The position numbers and the translations under genes are program-made. From Datisca glomerata (lineage: Eukaryota; Streptophyta; Magnoliopsida; Cucurbitales; Datiscaceae), in contig QANY01013423.1 in the NCBI GenBank assembly GCA_003255025.1, forward strand, positions 1,415,779 to 1,479,778: 64,000 nucleotides of DNA, given 5' to 3'. Shown piece after piece: positions 1-10,905 of this stretch. The number at the start of each line of letters is the position of its first letter. Positions within the stretch are counted from its first letter, which is position 1. The notes below the pieces were generated by a model, which saw only the letters and a list, made by a program, of their open reading frames with translations, ran no database searches and was not told where the DNA came from.

Positions 1-657
1 AGAGGAAGAGGATATAAGAAAGGTTCCCTATGCTTCAGCAGTTGGAAGTCTCATGTATGCAATGTTGTGTACGAGACCGGACATCTGTTATGTGGTGGGA
101 ATTGTCAGTCGTTATCAATCGAATTCAGATTTGGAACACTAGATTGCAGTAAAGCACATTCTCAAGTATTTTAGGATAACGGAAAACTATATGCTTGTTT
201 ATTCAAGTAGATACCTGAACCCCACTAGATATACTAATTCTTATTTTAAACCAGACAGAAAGACATCGAAAGTCAACATCTTGATCAATATTCACCTTAG
301 GTGGATGAGCTGTAGTCTGGAGAAGTATTAAACAATCCAACATTGTAGATTCTATTATGGAAGTTGAATATATAACGGCTTGTGAAGTTGCGAAAGAAGC
401 AGTATGACTCATAAAGTTCTATATTGATCTGAAAGTATCTTTAGATATGAACAAGCCACTGATCATGTACACCGATAACAGTGAGGCGGTAGCAAATGCC
501 AAGGAACCGAGGAATCACAAGAGGGGAAAACACATACAGAGGAAATATCATCTTGTAATAGAGATCGTGCTTCGAGAGGATGTGACTGTTATGAAGATAA
601 CTTCGGAACATAACTTGTGATTAAGAGAGATGCCACATTTGTTTTAGGGCAAGTGGG
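1..657 (+). pseudogene. Ty1/copia pol 3' end (RT end and RNase H), decayed
   Basis: Translation of the first 140 bases gives the typical copia stretch between reverse transcriptase and RNase H (VPYASAVGSLMYAMLCTRPD), followed by an in-frame stop after SDLEH. Around 340-640 frame-shifted RNase H sequence continues (STMEVEYITACEVAKEA, then NKPLIMYTDNSEAVANA and NHKRGKHIQRKYH), which is the usual C-terminus of copia polyproteins. Several stops and frameshifts make it non-functional. The element enters from the left edge of the window, so its gag, integrase and most of its RT are not seen. It is followed directly by a polypurine tract and an LTR. Confidence 0.85.
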
Positions 658-660
658 AGA
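651..660 (+). other. Polypurine tract of the left copia element
   Basis: The purine run aagtgggaga directly after the RNase H remnant is the plus-strand primer site that normally abuts the 3' LTR of copia elements. The following bases resemble a degenerate LTR start. Confidence 0.7.
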
Positions 661-1352
661 TTATTTGGGGTTATACCCTCAAAGTATGTGTATCGACTTT
701 TTTTATATAAAATTTAATGAACATTATATTTTTCTTATAATTGTTCTTTAAATTATTGTTGAATAATTTATATAAATATCTGAAAATTATATATTCATTA
801 ATGAGATTATGATCTTGCATTAGTATGAGATGATTTAAGATCATAGATAATTAATAAAATTGTGAGTAACATATTAAAGTATGAAATCTTTAATAAATGG
901 TTGTTAGTAAGGTTCACTAAATATTATGAATGCATGTAATCTATATCCGGATCATTGATGTGGATAGACATCTTAGTGAATATACTTTAAATAATGAGAT
1001 TATCATAAAGATTTAATACACATCAATTCGATGATCATATGTAGATCAGTCTGAATCTTGAGTAGTCATGAACTCCTATGTATGTCTACTGGATCTTTTG
1101 ATTCACTCGTTAAGGTTTGTTTGGAAAGCATGTTAGTGACTTTTGTTTTGAAGATTCAATGATATGAATGGCTGGAAACTTGATCTTACAAGATTTGGAA
1201 TCCAAGCTTTCCTAACGGATCGTATATTGGTTCTCTTAAGTGTTAATTCTGAAATTGAATGATTATTGAGCTCAAATTATAAGATTATAAATTAGTCATT
1301 CACTAGTGGATTAATGATACATAAGGATCAAGAGGTAATTAGAAGGGTAAAA
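661..1352 (+). repeat. Copia 3' LTR, truncated
   Basis: The AT-rich, non-coding block begins right after the polypurine tract with a ttataccctc-type start and runs to about 1352. There a minus-strand Ty3-type LTR begins. No second copy of this LTR is in the window, so its end is inferred from the start of the next element. Confidence 0.55.
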
Positions 1353-1353
1353 T

Positions 1354-1668
1354 GGTAGGAGTTGATGAGGATAAAAACCATCATCGCGCCAGCGTCGCGG
1401 AGGTGTCTTTCAGCTTCTGCTGGCCGCATGCTAACGTCGCGACGCTGACTTCCTGTAATGCCCAGCATCGTGATGCTAGCTCTCTGCCCAGGTCCATCCT
1501 TTTCTCATTTTATCCATATTTTTGTCTTCCAAATCAATCTAAATGCATTTGAATATCTAATGTATAAGATAAAAATAAAAATAAACATAAATCAAACAAT
1601 AAAACTCAAAGAACCAATGAAATTATAGTTAAGATTATCTAAAATATGAGTGTGAAACACACTCATCA
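1354..1668 (-). repeat. Truncated 3' LTR (U3 part) of the TR-GAG-like element
   Basis: Ends with CACACTCATCA on the + strand, the same terminus as the right LTR at 5973. It shares the stretch from about 1375 to 1668 with 5710-5973, including the GC-rich 'cgccagcgtcgcg' patch and the block before the terminus. Confidence 0.8.
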
Positions 1669-3493
1669 AATACCCTCAAATTTAACTTTTTGTTAGTCCT
1701 TGAGCGAAAGAAAAATTAAAAAAATCAAACAAGAAAACAATAAACTCTAATTAAACAAAACTATGGATCAAATGATGAAATATTTTGACTAACTAAATAT
1801 GTCTCAGAGATTTCAAAATAGCGATAACCCAAGAAAAACTTTTGAATTATGATCATGTAGAATTTCAACACAAATACAAACTTACATTAAACCTTGAAAA
1901 ATCTTGAGTGGGTGTGTGTCGCCTTAAGTCATCCAACTTCTTAGTCTTGAATGAGTTCATGCAACCAAGTCTTATAAAAGTGAATTTATTAATCTAATAC
2001 TAGATTAGAACTCCACTAGCCAATTTTTCATATTACTCTCCACTAATGTAGACAAACCACTACACTTAGGATCATTAGGATTTTCGTAGGGTTATAATGT
2101 GTGGTTAGGGTTTAGGGCAGGATAAATTATATTATTTCGGCTCAATATTTACCCACAGTCACGTATGCATTTCTAGGAATCAACAAGTTTAACCTAGTTT
2201 TCTTGTCCTGCCCCCAAACTTGTCATTTTCCACCTCTTGAATTATCAACCATAACCAACAATTCTTCTTCTTATTTTTTTTTAATTTGATTTCCTTAAGC
2301 TTTTATTTTCCTTAATGAGCTTTCAGCTAATAACTCCCAAACCAGTTGATCTTAAGGTATTAGGTGTTGAGACACCCCTTCGAGCTTAGTTACTCAAGTC
2401 TAAGAGGCTACAAAAAATCAAACTTATTCATAATTTTTTTATAATAAATCAATCAAAAATCCTCAAATTGACCCTGATTGTCATAGCTCCAAGTATTTTT
2501 CTAGAACATCCAAATACTAGGAGTAAAAAGGGTTACTAAGGAAATTTTTTTATAAGGTTATGAAATTGTCATGGGTGATAAAAATAGCTATTAAATCTCA
2601 AAGGATAACTATGGAAACAATTATGCACATGTTGGCTTGAAAAACCCAAACAACTCAAATATGGCCTAAATCATGTCCTAAGTATAGTGTAACCTAGAAT
2701 TTCACCTTGAACAACAATCAAACTGATTCCTTAAGTCACATAAACCTTCTCTAAGAAAAATATAATCAAACGCTCAGCTAAGTGCTCAACATGTCAGGAT
2801 TCTCAAGTGAAATGCAAATCAATAAATGGTTCAAAGATACACAGATACAAATTCATCATTTTTATCAAATTTATCAATAAATAAAAATCGATCCCATCAT
2901 AGCATTAGTGTTGTCTACTACAAAATGTCAAAAAAAAATTATTAAAGCCATCACCCCTAAACTTAAAACTTTCATTGTCCTCAACGAAAAGAAATATGTA
3001 AAATGAGTAAGTAGAGAGGACTTCCCTGAATAAGGATGAGCTTTCATCCTCGTCAGTCTCTGCATCGTTCATGTTATCTCAAAATGAGGGGAAAATGATG
3101 CATGAGCCAAATTTGTCCAAGGTATGATGTCACACAGTTGGGAGGCCAGCATCACAATGCTAAATGTTTTGTCCATAGTTTTTTTAATGAAAAACCCTGA
3201 ACAAAATAAAATAAAATAAGTAAAATAAATAATTAAAAAAATAACTAAATAAATAAAAAATTAATAACATAAATAAAAGTGGGTTGCCTCTTAGTAGCGC
3301 TTGTTTTAAGGTCTTCAGTGAAATTTAATGATCATCCAAGTTTCGCCCGTTATCCACTAACTTTAGAATTTCCTTTGTCAGAAATTGACCACCTCAAAGC
3401 CCTATTTTACTCTCTCAACATCCTCAACACCTTGTCTTCTTGTTCACCGTTTAATGAAGCAGAGACGATGACAAGAAGAATGGATGCTTCTCC

Positions 3494-3649
3494 CATAAAG
3501 GTGTACCGAAGATGGAGGTCTAACACCGATAATTTTTCAATTGATGGTGGGTGTCTAGGTTTACATTCTCACATAAAGGTGTATCGAAGATGAGGGTCTA
3601 ACACCGATGATTTTTCAATTGATGGTGGGTATCTAGGGTTACATTCTCC
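3494..3649. repeat. Two-copy tandem repeat, 78 bp unit
   Basis: The block beginning 'cataaaggtgta' at 3494 recurs at 3572 with few differences, ending about 3649. It lies in the 3' non-coding part of the TR-GAG-like element. Confidence 0.85.
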
Positions 3650-3971
3650 CAATTCTGCACAAGACCTCTTAATGAATATGAATGAAGGTGCTTCCAACTA
3701 ATTAATATACTCTAAAATCTCTAGATTATCCTTGTCAAGAACCCTAACTAGATATGCTTCCAATGGTCCACTCGATTCACTGGTGTGGATTTCTTCCTCA
3801 AGACATACTTCTGCACTTTCAACCCACAAACAATTATTCATATCATTTGAGTGTTTTATTACTTTGAAGACGTTAAAAATTACATGATCTCCTTGCACTC
3901 TCAGATAAGTACCCCTTTTTACACGTCACTGAGAGTTCTTCATGTAGCTAAGAATGGTCTACCAAGAATAA

Positions 3972-4460
3972 TTATAATCTATTGGTTTTCCTCCATGTCA
4001 AGAAAGTTTTAACTTGTAGACATTCAGGGAGCCCATGATGTGGGCATCCTATCAACATCTCTTTAAACTTCTCCCAAGCTTCATAAAGAGACTCCATATC
4101 ATATCGGACAAAGGTAATGATCTCATTCCTCATCTTGGCTGTTTTAGTAGGTGGAAAGAATTTTGCCAAAAATTTCTCTGAAAATCCATTCCAAGTGGTG
4201 ATTGATTTAGCGGGTAAAGAGTTCAACCAACTCTTAGCCTTATCCCAAAGTGAAAATGAGAATAATCAGCCTAATTGCATCAGTTGAGACATTGTTGTGC
4301 TTGGAGGTCTCATAAATTTTGAGAAAAGTGGCTATGTGAACATTTGGGTCATCATTAGGCAAACCACTAAACTGATTCCCTTGCACCATATGAATGATAA
4401 CCGGCTTAATCTCAAAATTGTTTGCATTAATAACGGGGCGTTGATGGAAGATGCGGCCTC
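3972..4460 (-). pseudogene. Retrotransposon gag remnant (Ty3-type)
   Basis: The minus strand reads, across one frame change near 4250, a gag N-terminus with [20 protein letters not shown] followed by [18 protein letters not shown] and FLAKFFPPTKTAKMRNEI. This is the Retrotrans_gag core of plant Ty3/gypsy elements, whose product would be the capsid of the virus-like particle. The frame ends at a stop after VKTFLTWRKTNRL, so the C-terminal half is missing. No zinc knuckle is visible. The gene sits downstream, on the minus strand, of the primer site at 4763-4782, as expected. Confidence 0.8.
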
Positions 4461-4762
4461 ATTGACTACTGGCATAACATAGTCTCGAATTGCCAGTTAT
4501 TTTGGTTGTTTACAATTTCAAAATTTTCTCTAACGCCATCCCATGGTTTCTTGAGTTTTCTTAGAAGCTTGTCTCCTCAATTTTCTATTTCAAGGATAAG
4601 TTCGCTCGATTTTTGAATTCTGAGGAATCAGGTTTTCGCTTCCAAACTGTCTCACGTAAGAGAACGCCTGAAAATTCAAAACAGTAAACAACCGTAAATT
4701 AAAAAAATTAGGACTCAAAGTAAAATTAAAGATATGTAACTCCAATATTAATAAATAAGATA

Positions 4763-4782
4763 AATCTCCAAAAACGTCGCCA
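4763..4782 (-). other. Primer binding site, tRNA-Asp-like
   Basis: On the minus strand the bases just inside the LTR read TGGCGACGTTTTTGGAGATT. This is close to the TGGCGCCGTTGCCGGGGA primer site of many plant Ty3 elements, with several substitutions. Confidence 0.65.
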
Positions 4783-4790
4783 AAAAAACT

Positions 4791-5973
4791 TGTTACGATT
4801 TTTCTAGAGTGCAAGTATACATTATCGTCATCAGGTAATAAAATTTTATAAAATAGATTATTGTTCACACGATTGATTGATATTAATTATTGAAATCAAC
4901 TAGATCATAATTTTAATTGAGAATATTGAAAAGTTGAGATTTTTGAATAAAAAAATAAATTAAAAATATATGATAAGGATAAATAATTCAAATTTGAATA
5001 ATTAAAAATTCTAGGGTTTTTTATTTCGCCAAACCAAACATGATCAAAATTCTAAAACTCAGTCAATCAATATTTATCATAATACTGATAGAGAATTTCT
5101 CTAACGTAATTATCAATCTTTTTAAATATCGATAACAATGAGTCAAAAATACTAATCTCACATCTCTGTCAAAATTAAATATAATGAAACTCATTAAGCA
5201 CAAGAAATTACAATTGCTACACTAGATCCATAATTATCTCTAACTTATGAAATTCTAATGGTGTTATAAAAAAGAGTAAATTTAATCATCACTTCTCAGT
5301 CTCAAAATTAAATCTGAAATCATGCAATAGTTGGCGAGACGATCATAAGTATTAAGAACAGATTATAACACTCAGTGATACTGAATAAACATCGATTGAT
5401 TTAAAAATCAAAATTTATGATCAATCATGGTTTGCTTACGTCGTAGCCCTAGATAAGAAAATTAGAACATACTAAAATAAGAAAAAAAATCTAATAATAT
5501 TCATAAATATAGAGGAAAAGAGAAGAAAAATTAGATTTGAGGATGAAATTGAGATCTGTCTCTCAATTGGATCCGTCTTCGTTTTCTCTCCAAAAAGTTA
5601 TCTTCTCTGCCTCCCACGTCTAAAAAGTCTCCTAAAAACCCTAAAATATCTATTTATACGCTAGGAATTCATAAGGATAGAATTGGAGTGAGAATGAAAT
5701 AAAATAAAAATCATCGTCACGCCAGTATCGCGATGCTGGCTTACTACTTCTACTGTCACATGCTAGTGTCGCGATGCTAGATTTCTGCCTAGGTCCGTCC
5801 TTTCCTCATTTTATCCGCATTATTTCCTTCCAAATATTTCCAAATCAATCCAAATTCATTTGAATATATAACATATAAGATAAAAATAAACATAAATCAA
5901 GTAATAAAACCTAAAGAACCAATGAAATTAAAGTAAAGATTATCTGAGATATGAGTGTGAAACACACTCATCA
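4791..5973 (-). repeat. 5' LTR of the TR-GAG-like element
   Basis: About 1.18 kb with TG...CA ends on the minus strand (TGATGAGTGTG at 5973, ending CGTAACA at 4791). A TATA-like tataaatag lies on the minus strand near 5650-5660, giving a U3 of roughly 315 bp. That matches the length of LTR kept at the other end. Confidence 0.75.
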
Positions 5974-7029
5974 AGGGGGACCACCAATTTATAGGCCCCA
6001 ACCCGTGTAGCCAATCAGTGCCATTGCATCCATCTAACGACCTTAATGATGTCCAATCGTGGGGAAAGGGGGTGAGCTCAGATGTTCAAGCGAAGCGAAT
6101 TTAAAGGAACAACATGAGACATTGAAGGGCCGAGGGTCGTATCGTTTAAGGACTTCAGCCTGTGGTGTGGTCTAACCCATGGGCTGAGTCGCCCTGGGCC
6201 TTTTTTCATTTCTTCGCAAGCCAAAACAACAAAAAGTGGTATATTTAATCATCATCACCTCTTCATGGGTGAGACCGACAATAAAGATTCAAGGGAAACA
6301 AGGCCATGTGCGTGCCAACAATAAGACGACCACCTCGAGGCGATATCGAAGAACATCGAACAAAGGAGTCTTTAGACCTGTGGGACACACCAAATCTTCA
6401 ACTGGAGGCAACTGTTATGGGCATTCCTAGACTACCAATAGTAAGGCGCCATGTGCATGAACTAGGAGGATTCAAGGGAAAGGACTGACATAGGAGCTCA
6501 ACTAGCCTTGTCCTAGGTATCATCATTATTCACCAAAAGTACTGCTCCATGTGGCGTTCTTCAATTTGCAATAGGCACCGGTCGATTTCAAATCGCCATG
6601 ATAGAGCGTCGAGTCAGCCGCTAAACGATCGCGTCAACCATGTCTTATAGGACTAAAGGTAAATCGACATTTAATGCACGTCAGCTCGAAGGACAAATAC
6701 ATTTAATGCCACCCTCAGCTCGTCATTTCAACAAGAGTTGTCACCTCGCCTAAAGCTTACTCGACATGTATCTCTCTCCCAAGGTCGGGTATAAATATCA
6801 CATTTTACAGGTTGTGTAAGGTACGCAACTCTCTCCTAAGTAAAATTCTGTCAAAATTACTCCAGGATACTGACTTAGACATCGGAGGCTCTTCGACGAG
6901 AAAACCACCACCGGTTCTCTTCATCTTTAGAGTTTTTCTTTTGCGTTATGCAGAATTCAAGGCGGGAAGGATCCACATGTGGAGGAGAGACCAAACACCA
7001 CCTCATCACGAGATTTTCGGTAACAACAT
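5974..7029 (+). repeat. LTR-like fragment with TATA box
   Basis: Moderately GC-rich non-coding sequence. A TATA-like element (tataaata, 6790-6797) is followed by a leader with 'gacttagacatcggaggctc' and 'ccaccaccggtt', wording common in U3-R-U5 of plant Ty3 LTRs. No partner LTR or coding region was found, so it may be a solo LTR or a fragment. Small frames here (6236-6488, 6812-7090) have no recognisable domains. Confidence 0.4.
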
Positions 7030-7412
7030 GAAAAATTACACTTTACCTCCTAAACTATCACTAATACACACTTTAAACCCTAAACTTTAAAATATTACAG
7101 TTTAAACTCTAAACTTTCTGAAACTCACAATCTTAACCCTAGATGTAACCTCGTTTACTGCACTGTTAACAAAACGATTCCGTTTTTTCCTATCTAAACT
7201 GACTTCATTTTATTTATTAGGGATAACTTCATAAAAAATGACATCGCCTCAGATAGGAAAAAGCGACGTCGTTTTGTTAAAATACTAACTTGCAGAGTTA
7301 TATTTTCAGTCAAAGTTAAGAGTTTCAAATAGTTGAGGGTTTAAATTGTAACGTTTTAAAGTTTAAGGTTGAAGTGTCAATTATAGTTTGAGGATGTAAA
7401 CTGTAATTTTTC
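7030..7412. mobile_element. Foldback MITE, long terminal inverted repeats
   Basis: The left half (gaaaaattacactttacctc..., from 7030) is the imperfect reverse complement of the right half ending at 7412 (...gtaaactgtaatttttcc). The pairing continues inward: 'aacaaaacgattccg' near 7170 pairs with 'cgacgtcgttttgtt' near 7275. The whole ~383 bp unit can therefore fold. It has no coding capacity. The ends resemble Mutator-like MITEs, but no clean 9 bp target duplication was found. Confidence 0.75.
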
Positions 7413-8890
7413 CTTAAAAATAATAGTGTTTGAATCAAGTTTACATATTTCAACGAAATCTCAAATATTTTTATGTATTATACAGAAAATAACAATGCTC
7501 TATATAATTTTTTTTTGCACATATGTTTAGTATTTTTTCATATTTTTTATTATTACATTAATACTTTTTATTATTTAAATCACGTGCCTGTCACACGTGC
7601 AAGTAAACTAAACATTCCAAAACTAGATTAGAGAATAAATAGTATTTTTAGTAGTCTAGTTTAGAAGCAATGATATTTTGAAGGATAAAATGTATTTTAA
7701 CTTAAAATTTTCCCTAAAAAACAATGAACCAAAAAATTTACTTGGGGGACATAAATTATATTATTAAAAGATTATGGGAGTCCTGGACATAGCCGCGTAG
7801 GTATCCCAATAAATTGGAGAGGAAGGTGGCGATTAGCAGAAAGAACTTTTTTTGTTTTTTAAATAAAAGGAATCAATTAAGAAAAAATTAATAATAATTA
7901 AAAGAAATAAAAGTTATGAGGACACAAAGAAAGAGACAAAAAACGTGAATACCTGTGATGATCAATCAGCACAGCATAAAAAAACAAGAAAATAAAAAAG
8001 AAAAAGTGGGTCCCAATGAACAGCTCAATCCCATCCGTCAACTATGTCATGGCTGATGTCTGATGTGTCCCACAGTACAATTATGTGGGTCCCCCCTCCC
8101 AGCCTCCCATAATCACCCGACCATTTTTTTTTGTTTTTTTTTCTCTTTTTAAAGCTTTTGTCTTCTATATCTCTCTCCTCTCATATTCCTCTATTTACGG
8201 GGCAAAATTCTGGTTAGACTTTGGACCGGAGCATCACCAAGTGCATGAACCTGATATTCAATGTTCGTCAGTACAGTAGATATCCTGTTCAGTTTTAACG
8301 GACGTTTCAAAAAATTAGACGGAGGATATCTGAATAAAAAAAAGAAGTCAATTCAAGCTTTTTTTGTCTAAGAACAATCTAAGCTGTCCAATGAAATTTT
8401 TGAAACTTTTTACCATTTCTTTTTATTTAGAGGAGTATTCTACAATGCGAGGATGCTTTTATAGTATATTATCAGGGTTAAATATATGTGTTTAGAAATT
8501 CAATAAATATATTAAGAAGTTAAATAAATATAATGAGAGATTTGTTAAATGAGAATTCAATAAATGTATTAAGAGTTGAACAAATATGTTAGCTGTGCAA
8601 CAAATGTTTGGAGTCAAAATAGAGTTTCATGCATGGAAGAAGATGACAAATTAACCGTCAAAATTTGTTTTGATTTAAAAAATTATTTTTTGATTTATGT
8701 TTCAAATAAATCAGACCCGTTTAGATCTAAATCAACGAATTATAATTTTGTATGTGGGTCTCAGGCTACATTGTGGCCGATAGATTCAATAATTACTCAA
8801 TAGTTGAGTTATCCTTATATATATATATCTTGGACCCTGAGGTTAAAGCTGTCTTGCAATACATTTCTTCATCCAAACCAATTTTTTATT
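7413..8890. other. Intergenic, no gene recognised
   Basis: AT-rich sequence with pyrimidine-rich tracts near 8120-8190 and a short inverted pair (agatatcct at 8278, aggatatct near 8323). The frames at 8085-8279 and 8576-8803 lack recognisable domains. Confidence 0.5.
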
Positions 8891-8891
8891 G

Positions 8892-9008
8892 ACAAGTTGG
8901 GTTGACGCAGTTGGTTAAGGTCACACACCTATATATTATATGTTATGAGTTCGAGTCCTATTACTTATTCTCTTTAGAATTTATAATGTAACATTAATAA
9001 AAAAAATC
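8892..9008 (+). mobile_element. tRNA-derived SINE-like repeat, copy 1
   Basis: Contains a box A-like 'gacgcagttggttaagg' (8904-8920) and a box B-like 'gagttcgagtcc' (8947-8958). Their spacing fits an internal Pol III promoter, and the copy ends in an A-rich tail near 9000. A second, more diverged copy lies at about 10333-10448 in the same orientation. Confidence 0.65.
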
Positions 9009-10332
9009 ATTTATTGGTCTACTATTACAATATTACCATTTTTAGTTCTTTTTGTCAACTTGCGTTGGCCGTGATAAAAAGATGAAATCAAGGATTACCC
9101 GTTCTAGTTGCATACTACTACTAATAATAAGCTTTGTTTCTCTCTTCAAAAATTTTGGTACATATCCTAAAACAAATAAATTTTTTTGTTACATTTGTTT
9201 ATTTGTTGATTTAAGGTTAAAATAGAAAAGAAAAAGAATTCAAATGAGATGCTGGGGAGGCAAAAGAGTTAATGTAAAAAGTGGCGAATTACATCATTTA
9301 TAGTGTGTTAAGTTATACCTACACTCATTCTAGATTCAAATTTCACACGGGCTCCTCTTTAATTTTATTTTATCTATTAATAAGTTCACCCGTATTGTTT
9401 TTCGAAATCATCCTTCCAACTTGCACCTTTAAAAAAAATATACTGATAAGTCATTATTATTTGTCATATTGTTAATTTTATTTACTTACATACTATAGTT
9501 TTATATAAATTGTTGCTTGAAAATATGAATCCCTTAAAAATATATATGTAGAATTGTATGAACTTGTCCTTTATAAAATTTAACTAAAGATGATATTCGT
9601 ATAGGGTTTAAAACTAAAAACGAGTCTCAAAGTTTAAAGCTAGAAAAAGTATGTCGTCCGTAATTTAAACAAACTAAACGTTAGGTTAATGTAATTTATT
9701 ATTTAAAATAAGTCGATGTAAATTGAAATCCAAAAAGAATGCATTTAAAAAGAGTTGGGTAAATTTTGACATGCTTAATTGTCAAAACAGATGAAACAAC
9801 TTCTGAAAAATCAGAGTTATTAGGTAAAAGCTAGCCTTAGGGGTAGTACCACGAAAGGTCATATGTGGAATATTAAGAACTATAATTTCTTTCATCCTCT
9901 TCCCCCACTAAACTCTTTCAACTCTCTATTCAAATACAGGGAAGAGAGAGAGACAAGAACATCATTTTGAAATGTCAAAAAAAAAACAGAAAAAACCCAA
10001 TGAGCTTCACCTTCAGCATATGTCCTAGAATAATGTATATTTGACCATTAAGCTTCATATTAAAAAATATTAATAACTATATTGTAACATTGTTAATTTA
10101 GGCATATTATATAATTTTTTTCATTAATACACTGATAAGAAGATTGAGGATCTCTCGTGTTAGTCACTATCATGTTAGAATCATATTCAATTGAGATCAT
10201 TCGTTTTTTCAGTAATCTTAATGTATTTATGTGGTAACAATTTTTTATTTAAAAAGTTGTTGAAACATTTGCTAGCTAAACTTAAATAAAAATTAATTAG
10301 TTCAAATAAAACAACATATATAAATATTTGTT
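9009..10332. other. Intergenic, no gene recognised
   Basis: AT-rich spacer between the two SINE-like copies. The only sizeable frame (9281-9475) is low-complexity and matches nothing I recognise. Confidence 0.5.
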
Positions 10333-10448
10333 TGAAATTAAGTTGGGTTGACGCAGTTGATTAAGCATTCACACTTATATTTTAAAAGTCATGGTTCTAA
10401 TCATATTCTTTCATTACTCTTAAAATTTATAATGTAACATTGAAAAAA
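10333..10448 (+). mobile_element. tRNA-derived SINE-like repeat, copy 2
   Basis: Shares 'agttgggttgacgcagttg' and the 3' segment 'aatttataatgtaacatt' with copy 1. The box B region has decayed to 'atggttctaatc'. It ends in 'gaaaaaaat'. Confidence 0.6.
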
Positions 10449-10716
10449 ATATTTATTTAAATGAGTAGATTAAGTTAAAATCTAAATAATATTTATTCTG
10501 TCACATAAAAACAAAAAAATATAAAAGGGAAATGGACTCCGAGAAAACGCTGCTCCAACGTGCATACGTACCTTCCAATTTCCATATTGTGTTGTAAATG
10601 TGATCCCAAGTTGAGGGCAACATAGTACTTTAAGACAACAATGTAATTCACCAGAAGCAACAAGGGGATAGTAGTAATTACACAGCCCCACTTGAGCTTT
10701 CGTTCAATGAATAACA

Positions 10717-10724
10717 TATAAAAA
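10717..10724 (+). promoter_or_regulatory. Candidate TATA box of the ERF gene
   Basis: tataaaaa lies about 190 bp before the ATG and about 30 bp before the CT repeat. This would put the transcription start at the edge of that repeat. Confidence 0.5.
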
Positions 10725-10751
10725 CTCTCACCCAAAACTTGTAAAACCCTC

Positions 10752-10753
<2 letters not shown>

Positions 10754-10801
<48 letters not shown>
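10754..10801 (+). repeat. (CT)24 microsatellite in the ERF leader
   Basis: A perfect CT dinucleotide run of 48 bp lies about 105 bp before the ERF start codon. CT/GA repeats near plant transcription starts are often promoter or leader elements. On the minus strand it produces a spurious Arg-Glu repeat frame. Confidence 0.95.
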
Positions 10802-10802
<1 letters not shown>

Positions 10803-10905
10803 ACATTATCATTTTTCTCAGCAAAACAAAAGATTCTCACTGTTAGGCATTTTCTTGTCAAAAATCTTTTCTTGTTGGCCATTGTCTTATACCTGAGACG
10901 GAATC

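Larger units (their letters stand above)
1354..5973 (-). mobile_element. TR-GAG-like Ty3/gypsy element, 3' LTR truncated
   Basis: A minus-strand element with two related LTRs in direct orientation (4791-5973 and 1354-1668), a tRNA-type primer site just inside the right LTR, a gag remnant (about 3972-4460) and a purine-rich tract at about 1669-1683. No protease, RT or integrase can be read between them. The conserved non-coding 3' block near 3283-3305 reads AAGCGCTACTAAGAGGCAAC on the minus strand, a signature I associate with plant TR-GAG/Tat-type elements. The length of about 4.6 kb with only a gag suggests a non-autonomous TR-GAG element. The left LTR keeps only the U3 part, so the element was truncated after or during insertion into the copia LTR. 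Confidence 0.75.

Noticed and set aside
6236..7090. Three short + strand frames in the LTR-like block
   Set aside because: No domain similarity; they overlap each other in different frames and lie across LTR promoter and leader-like sequence.
10493..10882. 129-codon minus-strand frame with an Arg-Glu run
   Set aside because: The run is the reverse translation of the (CT)24 repeat. The frame is antisense to the ERF leader and has no recognisable domain.
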